Assembly (NCBI GenBank): GCA_947626775.1
Contig: CANQTL010000001.1
Location: forward strand, 62,001-126,000
Reading direction: 5' to 3'
Source of the DNA: an uncultured Lachnospiraceae bacterium
Lineage (GTDB): Bacteria; Bacillota; Clostridia; Lachnospirales; Lachnospiraceae
DNA length: 64,000 nt
Below, piece after piece: positions 18,988 to 27,029 of the stretch. How positions within the stretch are numbered: position 1 is the stretch's first letter; every line of letters starts with the position of its first letter. Both the position numbers and the translations under genes were made by a program. Under the pieces are notes generated by a model. The model saw only the letters and a list, made by a program, of their open reading frames with translations. It ran no database searches and was not told the DNA's origin.

Positions 18988-19016
18988 ATCATACCACCTT
19001 TTGAATTATGCGTAAA
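18988..19016 (-). promoter_or_regulatory. Candidate promoter of the beta-CASP/thyA/folA unit
   Basis: Minus strand TTTACG (19016-19011), 17-base spacer, TATGAT (18993-18988). It is located just upstream of the ATG at 18967. Confidence 0.45.
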
Positions 19017-19027
19017 TAAATTTCCGC

Positions 19028-19054
19028 AACTTGCGGCTGATTTTCCATACTATA
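19028..19054 (+). promoter_or_regulatory. Candidate sporulation-type promoter of ytaF
   Basis: CATACTATA (19046-19054) matches the CATAnnnTA -10 of sigma-E/K, and AAC lies 15 bases upstream (19028-19030). The GTG start is at 19092. The layout is close to that at 7989-8016. Confidence 0.4.
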
Positions 19055-19091
19055 TCCATATAAACTTCCATTGACCGAGGTGATCTTCACC

Positions 19092-19727
19092 GTGTCCGGT
19101 ACTTTTTCCGCGCTGTTTCTCTTCCTGACCTCCGTGTCCGTCGATTCCCTGACCGCCGGACTGACCTACGGGGCGCAGAGAGTCCGCGTCAAACTGCCTT
19201 CCTGCCTCATCCTGGCATGTGTTCCCGCCGCTTTCATCGCCGCCGCGAACCGCGTCGGCTCCTGCCTCTTCCGCTTTGTTCCGGGAACCGTTCTCCCGCG
19301 CCTCTCCTTCCTTCTTCTGCTGTTTCTTGGTCTGAGCAGACTGGCCGAAAGCTTTCTCAGGGCCGCCGCCCGCAAAAGCCCCGGCCTCACCGGGCGCTGG
19401 GGCTGCAGATTCCGTCAGCTCAACATTGTCTTCACCGTATATCTGTCGCCGGAGGACGCCAACCAGGAAGATCTGCAGATCCTCAGCCCGAGGGAAGCGC
19501 TTCTTCTGTCGCTCGCTCTCTCCCTGGACAGCGTCCTCGTGGGAATGGCTTTCACCGCCGAATCATTTTCTCTCGTCACACTGTTTTTCACAGCCGTCCT
19601 CTTTCATCTGCTGCTCTTCTGCGCGGGGTACGGCCTCGGCCGCCTGCTCCGCTCGGCTCTCCGTGCGGATCTGTCCTGGTTCAGCGGTCTGTGCCTTATC
19701 CTGCTGGCATTTCTGAGACAGCGCTGA
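19092..19727 (+). CDS. ytaF: Sporulation membrane protein, YtaF/MntP-like
   Basis: 211 residues, almost all hydrophobic: about six membrane helices in two similar halves. Each half begins with a LxxSxSxDSLxxG-type segment (FLTSVSVDSLTAGLTYG near the N-terminus, LSLALSLDSVLVGMAF in the second half), which is the mark of the DUF204/MntP-like family including YtaF. YtaF is a sporulation protein of unclear function, possibly an ion exporter. The GTG at 19092 has GAGGTGAT correctly spaced; a TTG at 19071 would place that site inside the gene. The promoter just upstream looks sporulation-specific. Confidence 0.75.
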   Translation: MSGTFSALFLFLTSVSVDSLTAGLTYGAQRVRVKLPSCLILACVPAAFIAAANRVGSCLFRFVPGTVLPRLSFLLLLFLGLSRLAESFLRAAARKSPGLTGRWGCRFRQLNIVFTVYLSPEDANQEDLQILSPREALLLSLALSLDSVLVGMAFTAESFSLVTLFFTAVLFHLLLFCAGYGLGRLLRSALRADLSWFSGLCLILLAFLRQR

Positions 19728-19736
19728 CAGGCCGGC

Positions 19737-22460
19737 TCACCGCTCCTTAGAATCTTCTGCAGCGTCCCTGACGCGTCTGCCCGGCCCGACCGCCGCAAGC
19801 AGTTCGTGAACAATCAGCGGCACGGCGGACAGCGCGGACAGCTGCGCCCACTCCTCCAGACTCAGACGCACCGTTCCAAACAGGCCGATGAGCGGCGCAA
19901 TCTCCGTCACCGCAATCTGCAGTCCCAGACCGATCAAAAACGCGCCGATCATATACGGATTGCTCCTGTGGTTCATCCGAAACACCGAGCGGTTTACATC
20001 CCGCATACCGACCGCATGGAAGAGCTGGCTGATTCCCAGCACGGTAAAAGCATGGGTCTGCGCCCGGGCAAGCACCGAAGATATCCGCAGCCCTTCCAGA
20101 ACATTATGTAAACTAACCGGCAGATGTTCCGCCAGGATCCGGTCATAGGGCACCTTCAAAAACGCCGCCAGGCTCACGCCGCCGATGACCAGCCCGTAGC
20201 AGATAACGCATCCCAGCCCGCCTTTGGCAAAAAGCGATTCCTCCCTGCTTCTGGGCGGTTCCTTCATCAGACTCTCCCCGTCGTTGTCATCCACTCCCAG
20301 CGCCAGCGCCGGCAGAGAGTCCGTGATCAGATTGATCCAGAGAATAAAACTCGCCTTGAGCGGACTCGGGAGTCCCGCCACAATAGTGACAAGCATCGTG
20401 ATGATCTCTCCCAGATTGGAGGACAAAAGAAAGAGTACGGACTTTCTGATATTCTCATAAATCCCGCGGCCTTCCCTGATGGCCGTGCGGATCGTGGCAA
20501 AGTTGTCGTCCATCAGGACGAGATCCGCCGCTCCGCGCGCCACATCCGTCCCGTTTAACCCCATCGCGATACCGATATCCGCAGCCTGCAGCGAGGGCGC
20601 GTCGTTGACGCCGTCTCCCGTCATCGCAACCGTTCTGCCAAGCGTCCGGTATCCCTCCACAATCCTGACCTTATGCTCCGGCGTCACTCTGGCGAACACT
20701 TTCCACTCCTCCAGTTTCTGCAGAAAATGATGATCCCTGACTCTGTCCAGTTCCCGCCCCGTAACGCACTGTTCCGGCCTGTCCGCGATGCCCAGCTCCC
20801 TTGCGACGGCATACGCCGTATCGGGATGATCCCCTGTGATCATCACCGTGGATACACCCGCCCGCCTGAAATCCTCCACCGCCTGTACCGCTTCAGGTCT
20901 GACGGGATCCCGCATGCTGACCAGTCCCAGAAAGATCATATCCTTCTCCAGCATGCTGCCGTCCGTGCTCATAGCCAGCGCCAGCACGCGCCGGCCTTCG
21001 CTCATCAGTTTCTTCTGTATCTTTGCGGCAAGCTCCCTGTCCTCCTCCGTCATATCGAAGATCCGCCCGCTCCTGTACACGCGGTCGCAGCGCTCCAGGA
21101 TCCGTTCCGCCGCGCCCTTGGTGTAGGAGACAACGCCGCCGTTCTCCCGGTGCGCCGTGGTCATCATCTTGCGCTCCGAGTCAAACCCCTGTTCCGCCAC
21201 GCGCGGATACGCCGCGCGGAGCCTGTCTATGTCCGCCCCGCAGTCCTCCGCCAGAGACAGCAGCGCAAGTTCCGTCGGGTCGCCGATCTTCTCCTCTCCT
21301 GCCGGGACGCCGTCGTTGCACAGCACACAGCCCAGCAGAAACCGTTCGGGCGTCTCGGCGCCCGCCGCCGCTATAGCGCCGTCTCCCACGGCTCCAAGAA
21401 ATTCCGCGAACCGCTCTCTCTCCAAAAGAGTTCCGTCCACATAGCATTCCGTGACCGTCATCCTGTTCTGCGTCAGCGTACCCGTCTTGTCGGAACAGAC
21501 CACATCCACCGCGCCCAGCGTCTCCACAGAGGAAAGCCTGCGGACAATGGTCTGCGCGCGCACCATACGGGAAACGCTCAGCGCCAGCACAATGGTTACA
21601 ATCGCCGGCAGCCCTTCCGGCACCGCCGCCACCGCCAGAGACACGGATGTGAGAAGCATGTCCCCCACATCCCGCTTCTGCCAGACGGCAGCCGCAAACA
21701 GAAAAACGCAGATGCCGACCGCCAGGATGCTCAGCCATTTGCCCAGCTCTCCAAGCCTGATCTGCAGAGGCGTCAGCTTCTCCCTGCCGCCGTGCAGCAT
21801 GTCCGCGATATGTCCGACGCGCGTATCCATGCCGGTGGCGGTGACAACGCCTCTGCCGCGTCCTTTCGTCATATAGGTGGACATGTACGCCATGTTCGCG
21901 CTGCTCTGCTCCCCTGTGTCGTCAGCGACATAACCCGCGTCTTTTTCTACCGGAACAGACTCTCCCGTTAGGGTAGACTCTTCGACATATACGCCGATAG
22001 TCTCTGTTAATCTCATATCTGCCGGTATGATATTCCCAGCCTCAAGCAGCACGACGTCCCCCTGCACAAGCTCCTCCGCCGGAATCCTGACCCGCCTTCC
22101 GTCCCGCAGGACGTTCGCCTGCGGCGAGGAAATCTTTTTGAGCGCCTCCATCGCCCTGCCCGCTTTTCCTTCCTGAATGATCCCCACCGCGGCATTCAGG
22201 ACAACTACCGTGATAATGATCACCGCGTCTCCGAGTTCTCCCAGCATCACAGAGATCGCCATAGCCACCACCAAAATCAGAATCAGCGGATCGTTGAGCT
22301 GTTCCAGGATCATCTGCCCGACGCTCTTCTTCTCCTGATCTTTCAGCCTGTTTGCGCCGTACCTGGCCCTTCGCTCCATCGCCTCCCGGTGATCCAGCCC
22401 GTTGTCCTTGTCCGTTTCAAGGATACGGAGCACCTCCGCCGCCGTCTTCATTTCATACAT
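19737..22460 (-). CDS. P-type Ca2+-transporting ATPase (type II)
   Basis: 907 residues, full length. N-terminal cation ATPase domain; TLTGESVP actuator motif (about 164-170); membrane helix 4 with AAVPEGLPAIVTIVLALS (Ca2+-type PEGL signature); phosphorylation site CSDKTGTLTQN (Asp324); hinge TGDGVNDAPSLQAADIG; C-terminal membrane domain. It should export Ca2+ from the cytoplasm using ATP. The GGAGG site is 7 bases before the ATG. It is convergent with ytaF and separated from greA by the 298-base region that holds a dispersed repeat. Confidence 0.93.
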   Translation of the reverse strand: MYEMKTAAEVLRILETDKDNGLDHREAMERRARYGANRLKDQEKKSVGQMILEQLNDPLILILVVAMAISVMLGELGDAVIIITVVVLNAAVGIIQEGKAGRAMEALKKISSPQANVLRDGRRVRIPAEELVQGDVVLLEAGNIIPADMRLTETIGVYVEESTLTGESVPVEKDAGYVADDTGEQSSANMAYMSTYMTKGRGRGVVTATGMDTRVGHIADMLHGGREKLTPLQIRLGELGKWLSILAVGICVFLFAAAVWQKRDVGDMLLTSVSLAVAAVPEGLPAIVTIVLALSVSRMVRAQTIVRRLSSVETLGAVDVVCSDKTGTLTQNRMTVTECYVDGTLLERERFAEFLGAVGDGAIAAAGAETPERFLLGCVLCNDGVPAGEEKIGDPTELALLSLAEDCGADIDRLRAAYPRVAEQGFDSERKMMTTAHRENGGVVSYTKGAAERILERCDRVYRSGRIFDMTEEDRELAAKIQKKLMSEGRRVLALAMSTDGSMLEKDMIFLGLVSMRDPVRPEAVQAVEDFRRAGVSTVMITGDHPDTAYAVARELGIADRPEQCVTGRELDRVRDHHFLQKLEEWKVFARVTPEHKVRIVEGYRTLGRTVAMTGDGVNDAPSLQAADIGIAMGLNGTDVARGAADLVLMDDNFATIRTAIREGRGIYENIRKSVLFLLSSNLGEIITMLVTIVAGLPSPLKASFILWINLITDSLPALALGVDDNDGESLMKEPPRSREESLFAKGGLGCVICYGLVIGGVSLAAFLKVPYDRILAEHLPVSLHNVLEGLRISSVLARAQTHAFTVLGISQLFHAVGMRDVNRSVFRMNHRSNPYMIGAFLIGLGLQIAVTEIAPLIGLFGTVRLSLEEWAQLSALSAVPLIVHELLAAVGPGRRVRDAAEDSKER

Positions 22461-22545
22461 GCCTGCCCCTCCATTTCAGGCGCGTCTTGCACACGCGCTT
22501 GGTAAGGTATATGCGGAGGCTGTCCCATTTATGCCGGACGGTCTT

Positions 22546-22603
22546 CTGCGGCGGGCCGCGCCAGCGAGACAAAGCACGTTTGTCAGCTTGGCTCATTGCC
22601 CGC
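22546..22603 (+). repeat. Repeat-associated fragments next to dispersed repeat copy 1
   Basis: 22546-22567 is a partial duplicate of 22637-22658 inside the 141-base repeat (21 of 22 bases). 22581-22603 matches, with one mismatch, the reverse complement of 53603-53625, which lies beside the second repeat copy. The shared segments suggest a modular element. The rest of 22461-22605 shows no gene. Confidence 0.6.
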
Positions 22604-22605
22604 GT

Positions 22606-22746
22606 AAAATAGAATCTCGCTTGCGAGATTCTCCGCCTGCGGCGGGTCGCGCCAGCGACATCTTCATCTTCGCCGCAGTGCGATCCGCCCGGAGGGCTTT
22701 TTGTACAATAGGAAATGACAAAGGAATTTCCTATTGTATAAAAAAA
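22606..22746 (+). repeat. Dispersed 141-base repeat, copy 1
   Basis: Matches 53413-53553 at about 137 of 141 positions, in the same orientation. It has a 10-bp hairpin at one end (AGAATCTCGC / GCGAGATTCT) and a long hairpin at the other (TTGTACAATAGGAAAT with its complement). It sits between greA and the Ca2+ ATPase gene, after the greA terminator. Read on the minus strand, the small hairpin is followed by TATTTT and could act as a second terminator. No coding potential is evident. Confidence 0.85.
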
Positions 22747-22769
22747 GGGCCTCTGTTCTCAGAAGCCCC
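22740..22769 (-). terminator. greA terminator overlapping the stop codon
   Basis: Minus strand GGGGCTTCTG-AGAA-CAGAGGCCC followed by seven T residues. The stem includes the greA TGA. Confidence 0.75.
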
Positions 22770-23343
22770 TCAGCTGGTCCGTGCCGTCGTCCACTGTATT
22801 TTCTATGCTCTTTATGACTACATAATACCCGAAATCCTTATTGACCTCCACGTAAACCCGGTCGCCGACCTTATGTCCCATGAGCGCCTTCCCCAGCGGC
22901 GATTCCGTGCTGATCAACCCCTTGAGAGAATTTCCCCGCACCGTCGTCACCAGCCTGTAGCGCTCCGTCTCGCCGTCCTCCTCGACGAGAATCTCAACGG
23001 TGTTGTTCAGACCTACCTCGTCCTCCGCGGACTCGTCGGACACGATCACAGCCGTCCTGATCATCCTTTCCAGATACCGGATCCGGCTCTCATTTTGATT
23101 CTTGACCTTTTTGGCCGCATGGTATTCGAAATTCTCGCTCAGATCACCGTGGGCTCTGGCCGACTTCACATCCTCCAGCGCCTGTTTTCGCACGACGAGT
23201 TTCCGATACTCGATCTCCTCCTCCATCCGCTCGATATCCTTCTGTGTCAGTTCATTGTTCATAACGATCTCCGTTTCTGCCGTTTCTGCCTTTTCTCCCG
23301 CTTTGCTCTCTGCCTTCCCGACCGGCAGACACACCGCGTCCAT
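22759..23343 (-). CDS. greA: Transcription elongation factor GreA
   Basis: Rescues backtracked RNA polymerase by stimulating transcript cleavage. N-terminal antiparallel coiled coil with ARAHGDLSENFEYHAAK, where the acidic tip residues lie in GDLSENFEY; C-terminal FKBP-like domain ending SPLGKALMGHKVGDRVYVEV. The ATG at 23343 (194 residues) has AAGGA 7 bases upstream and lies about 23 bases from the predicted transcription start. It adds a 27-residue, low-complexity N-terminal tail. The conserved protein begins at MNNELTQKD (ATG at 23262, GGAG site), giving 167 residues, which is nearer the family length, so the start is uncertain. Confidence 0.9.
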   Translation of the reverse strand: MDAVCLPVGKAESKAGEKAETAETEIVMNNELTQKDIERMEEEIEYRKLVVRKQALEDVKSARAHGDLSENFEYHAAKKVKNQNESRIRYLERMIRTAVIVSDESAEDEVGLNNTVEILVEEDGETERYRLVTTVRGNSLKGLISTESPLGKALMGHKVGDRVYVEVNKDFGYYVVIKSIENTVDDGTDQLRGF

Positions 23344-23372
23344 ACCGTTTTCCTTTTTCAAGCTTATTTAGA

Positions 23373-23400
23373 ATTATAACACTTTAACCGCGCCTGTCCA
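23373..23400 (-). promoter_or_regulatory. greA promoter
   Basis: Minus strand TGGACA (23400-23395), 16-base spacer, TATAAT (23378-23373). It is back-to-back with the response regulator promoter. Confidence 0.6.
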
Positions 23401-23410
23401 GTCCGTTTCG

Positions 23411-23439
23411 TTGACACGCGCAGATTTCGGTCGTACAAT
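23411..23439 (+). promoter_or_regulatory. Promoter of the two-component system
   Basis: TTGACA (23411-23416), 17-base spacer, TACAAT (23434-23439), with the response regulator ATG at 23474. Confidence 0.7.
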
Positions 23440-23473
23440 AAATGCGATTCACCCCACACGGAAAGGCGCACCC

Positions 23474-24145
23474 ATGGATACCATACTCATCGTCGAGGAC
23501 GACCGCGCGCTGGCGCAGGGCCTGTCCCGCGCCCTCGCGACCGATCAGATACAGGCGCAGATCTGTCCCTCTGCCAGGGAGGCGAAAAAACTGCTCGCAG
23601 AAAACGGATACGACCTTGTGATACTGGACGTCAATCTGCCCGACGGAAACGGTTTTGATCTGCTGCGCCTGATCCGGGAGACCTGTGTCTGCCGGGTCAT
23701 CATGCTGACCGCGAACGACCTGGAAACCGATATCGTCACCGGCCTGGAACAGGGCGCTGACGACTATGTCACCAAACCTTTCAGCCTTGCCGTCCTGCGC
23801 GCCAGAGTCGGCGCACAGCTGAGGGCCGGACGGCGAACGGGCAGCGCTCTTCCCGTCAGAAGCGGACGCTATGTATTTGACTTTGCACACATGGAATTCA
23901 CGCTGGACGGCAGACCCGTCACGCTCAGCAGGACGGAACAGAAACTGCTGCGTATCTTCGTGGAGAATCCCGGCGTCACCCTGAGCCGCGACAGGCTGAT
24001 GGACGCCGTCTGGACAGGCGAGGCCGAATTTGTGGAGGAAAACGCCCTCTCCGTCACCGTAAAACGTCTGCGGGATAAGCTGGAGGCAGGCGAGCGCATC
24101 AGAACCGTGTACGGTCTCGGGTATGTGTGGGAACCCGAAGATTAA
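23474..24145 (+). CDS. OmpR/PhoB-family response regulator
   Basis: 223 residues. Receiver domain with IVEDD (acidic pocket), phospho-acceptor Asp52 in LVILDVNLPDGNGF, and the conserved Lys in DYVTKPFSLAVL. A winged-helix DNA-binding domain follows (LSRTEQKLLRIFVENPGVTLSRDRLMDAVW...VTVKRLRDKL). The ATG at 23474 has AAAGG upstream; earlier in-frame codons overlap the promoter. It is the partner of the downstream kinase. The nearest plausible target is the ABC transporter 3.6 kb downstream, since this regulator class commonly sits next to FtsX-type ABC transporters. Confidence 0.93.
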   Translation: MDTILIVEDDRALAQGLSRALATDQIQAQICPSAREAKKLLAENGYDLVILDVNLPDGNGFDLLRLIRETCVCRVIMLTANDLETDIVTGLEQGADDYVTKPFSLAVLRARVGAQLRAGRRTGSALPVRSGRYVFDFAHMEFTLDGRPVTLSRTEQKLLRIFVENPGVTLSRDRLMDAVWTGEAEFVEENALSVTVKRLRDKLEAGERIRTVYGLGYVWEPED

Positions 24146-24205
24146 GCGCGCTCCCGCTTTTCTCCGCAGGCGCACTTGTCTCCAAAAAAGAAAAGGATGG
24201 AAAAT

Positions 24206-25132
24206 ATGCCCTCTCCCGACAACGCCGCTTTTCTCATCACAGCCGTCCTGCTGCTTATCGCCGCCGCAGTTCTCCTCTGCACGGCGCTGCAGCGCGCGCA
24301 TACCAGACGCCTGTACAGAACGCTGAACCGTATGCTGGACAGCGCTCTCGACGGCAGGCTCCGCGCAGAAACTTTTGACGAGTCCCTGCACTCCGCGCTG
24401 GAAAACAGATTTCACGACTATCTGACCGCCTCCGAGACATCCGCAGACCGGATCAGGGAAGAACGCGCCCGCATCAGGGAAATTATCTCAGACATCTCTC
24501 ACCAGACCAAGACGCCCATCTCCAATATCCTGCTCTACACCGAGCTGCTGTCGGAACAGGAACTGTCCGACGCAGGCCGGGAGTATGTGCGCGCTCTGAC
24601 AACCCAGACGGTGAAACTGCGTTTTCTCATCGAGTCTCTGGTAAAAATGTCCCGCCTTGAGAGTGAAGTTTTCCTCCTCGAACCGCGCATGGCGCCGCTT
24701 GCCCCCATGTTCGACAGGCTGCATGCGCAGTTTGCCCTCCCCGCAGAGCGAAAAGGCCTCTCCCTCGTCTTCGAGCCGACTGCGCTCTCGGCTGTCTTCG
24801 ATGAAAAATGGACGACGGAAGCCGTCGGCAATCTGCTCGACAATGCAGTCAAGTATACGGAGCGCGGCAGCGTCACGGTGAGCGCCGTAAGCTACGAGAT
24901 GTTCTGCTGCATTCGGATCACGGATACCGGCATGGGAATCCCGGAGGAAGAACTGCCCCGCATCTTCTCCCGTTTTCACCGCTCCCCGGACGTCCACGAC
25001 GAGGAGGGGCTGGGCATCGGGCTCTATCTGTCCCGCGAAATCGTCTCCAGAGAAGACGGATACATCAAGGTCAGTTCCACGCCGGGCGCCGGAAGCGTCT
25101 TCTCGGTCTACCTTCCCACGGATCGGCGCTGA
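24206..25132 (+). CDS. Membrane sensor histidine kinase
   Basis: 308 residues. One N-terminal membrane helix (about 9-27) and no external sensor domain; HisKA box DISHQTKTPISN (His99); ATPase domain with NLLDNAVKYTE, DTGMGIPEEELPRIFSRF and GLGIGLYLSREIV. Kinases of this short form often sense through a partner ABC permease. The ATG at 24206 has AAAGGA at a good distance; an ATG at 24197 is too close to its ribosome site. It forms an operon with the response regulator. Confidence 0.9.
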   Translation: MPSPDNAAFLITAVLLLIAAAVLLCTALQRAHTRRLYRTLNRMLDSALDGRLRAETFDESLHSALENRFHDYLTASETSADRIREERARIREIISDISHQTKTPISNILLYTELLSEQELSDAGREYVRALTTQTVKLRFLIESLVKMSRLESEVFLLEPRMAPLAPMFDRLHAQFALPAERKGLSLVFEPTALSAVFDEKWTTEAVGNLLDNAVKYTERGSVTVSAVSYEMFCCIRITDTGMGIPEEELPRIFSRFHRSPDVHDEEGLGIGLYLSREIVSREDGYIKVSSTPGAGSVFSVYLPTDRR

Positions 25133-25229
25133 GAGCGGCAGGAACCGCACAGCCTTATATTGATCGTTTCCACTCTCAGTAGGACTCACTGCTTTTTACG
25201 GGAACTATGATCCCCATATGAAAAGATTC

Positions 25230-26423
25230 CTATTTCGACGTCTCGCCGAACCTCCGCCGAAGAACAGTCAGCCCGAGAATCAAAAAAAGCGGGAATACGG
25301 CGGCGGCAAGCAGCCCGGCTTTCAGATTGCCGTCTGCCATCTGGGAGACGCCGCCGACCAGCGTGGGACTCACGGTCGCCCCCAAATCCCCCGCCAGGGC
25401 CAGAAAAGCGAACAGCGCCGTGCCGCCCCGCGGACACTTCTGCGCCGAAATGCTGATTGCGCCCGGCCACATAATGCCGACCGCCATGCCGCAGAGGGCG
25501 CAGCCCGCCAGCCCGAGAACCGGTAAAGGAGCCAGCGCCGCCGTCAGATAGCAGACCGCACATAACAGACCGCCCGCAGTCATCGTCCGAACCAGGTCCA
25601 GTTTCTCGCTCATTTTGCCGTATACGACTCTGGATGTCCCCATAAACACCGCAAACAGACAGGGCCCTGCCAGGTCGCCGACGGTTTTGGAGACGCCCAT
25701 CGCCGATTCTGTGAAGGCGGAGGCCCACTGCGCCATGGACGTCTCGGACGCTCCGGCGCATACCATGAGCAGGATCAACAGCCAGAATAACGGCAGTCTG
25801 AGCAGCTGCCCCGGGCGCATACTCTCGCCGTCCTCCACCAGCCGCTCAATCGGGCAGGTGGTAAAATTGAACACATTGTAGAGCGGCACCAGCGCCCAAA
25901 TCAGGGTAAGGATTTTCCAGTCTGCCGTGCCGAATACCGCAAAAAAGAGCGTTGAGCCCAAAATCACAGCGGCTGCGCCCCAGCAGTAAAAAGAGTGTAA
26001 CAGGCTCATCATGCCGTCTTTATTTTCAAAGGGACATGCTTCCACAATCGGGCTTACCAAAACCTCGATCAGGCCGCTGCCTATGGCGTAGAGCACCACC
26101 GCGGTCAGAATCCCAGAAAACGGGTCGGAAAACAACTCCGGCAGGACAGTCATTAAGACCAGCCCGGCCACAGACAGCACCTCAGACGCCACCACGCATA
26201 CGCGGTATCCGATTTTATCTACAAACTTCGTGGCCGCCAGGTCAACCAGCAGCTGTGTCAGATAAAAAGTAAACGGAATCAGCGCTATCTTTCCGAGCCC
26301 GATTCCATAAGTGTTCTGAAATGTGATAAACAAAAGCGGCGTAAAATTCGCGGCGATCGCCTGGGTAACGAATCCGAGATAACAGGCGGTAAGCGTCTTT
26401 CTGTAGTTCTTTTGTCCGTTCAT
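25230..26423 (-). CDS. Major facilitator superfamily transporter
   Basis: 397 residues with about 12 membrane helices. The N-terminal half has LTQLLVDLAATKFVDKIGYR, a loop 2-3 motif of MFS proteins, and the second half has the related VVYGKMSEKLD. The layout resembles the FucP or sugar/drug efflux branch; the substrate cannot be told. The ATG at 26423 has AAGGAG 6 bases upstream. It is in a minus-strand block with the GNAT and AlbA_2 genes, which together interrupt the region between the two-component system and the ABC transporter. Confidence 0.85.
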   Translation of the reverse strand: MNGQKNYRKTLTACYLGFVTQAIAANFTPLLFITFQNTYGIGLGKIALIPFTFYLTQLLVDLAATKFVDKIGYRVCVVASEVLSVAGLVLMTVLPELFSDPFSGILTAVVLYAIGSGLIEVLVSPIVEACPFENKDGMMSLLHSFYCWGAAAVILGSTLFFAVFGTADWKILTLIWALVPLYNVFNFTTCPIERLVEDGESMRPGQLLRLPLFWLLILLMVCAGASETSMAQWASAFTESAMGVSKTVGDLAGPCLFAVFMGTSRVVYGKMSEKLDLVRTMTAGGLLCAVCYLTAALAPLPVLGLAGCALCGMAVGIMWPGAISISAQKCPRGGTALFAFLALAGDLGATVSPTLVGGVSQMADGNLKAGLLAAAVFPLFLILGLTVLRRRFGETSK

Positions 26424-26473
26424 AACTACTCCTTCTGCCTCCATAGAAACTGTCTGCCGGCCTGCAAAAATAC

Positions 26474-27007
26474 TCACAGCAGATTGCCGGCGGCATCGTA
26501 AAACGCATCACAGTAGACAAGTCTCCCGGAAATCTTCCCCCTCACCGATTCGTCCAAAAATAAAATCTGCAAATGCTCATTGTCAAATGCATTCTCTGAT
26601 ACGGTAATCCCATAAGACTTTCCGCTTTCAAAGCCGAACCGGGAATAATAGCTTCCGCCCAGCAGGGCAATCCAGGGAAATCCTGATCTTTCGGCCCTTT
26701 TCACGCACTCTTTCACAAGCGCAGAGCCTATTCCCGTATTCTGATATTCCTTTCGCACGCCAAGCGGCCCCAGGGCAAGCCCCTGAGCACTTCCGATCCT
26801 GGCTTTCGTCAGTGCGTTGTAACCGACTACTTTTTCTCCATCTGACGCAATCACGCATAACTCCGGCAGATACCCGTCGGATGCAGGCAGTTTTTCCGCG
26901 AACTCCCATTCGTTGAAAAGCGCGCTGCTGTTCTCATGATAAAATGCGCTTCGCAATGCCTCTTTTGCTCCATGTAAACAGGAAGGCTCGAATGTCTTTA
27001 TTTCCAT
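26474..27007 (-). CDS. GNAT-family N-acetyltransferase (YhbS-like)
   Basis: 177 residues. The acetyl-CoA binding motif is GPLGVRKEYQNTGIGSALVKECVKRAE, followed by IALLGGSYYSRFGF, typical of the YhbS-like branch. The substrate is unknown. The ATG at 27007 has AAAAGG upstream; a longer read would overlap the preceding gene. It lies 50 bases upstream of the MFS gene and 22 bases downstream of the AlbA_2 gene, so the three are likely one unit. Confidence 0.85.
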   Translation of the reverse strand: MEIKTFEPSCLHGAKEALRSAFYHENSSALFNEWEFAEKLPASDGYLPELCVIASDGEKVVGYNALTKARIGSAQGLALGPLGVRKEYQNTGIGSALVKECVKRAERSGFPWIALLGGSYYSRFGFESGKSYGITVSENAFDNEHLQILFLDESVRGKISGRLVYCDAFYDAAGNLL

Positions 27008-27029
27008 GCGGTTTTTCCTTTTTTCTCGT

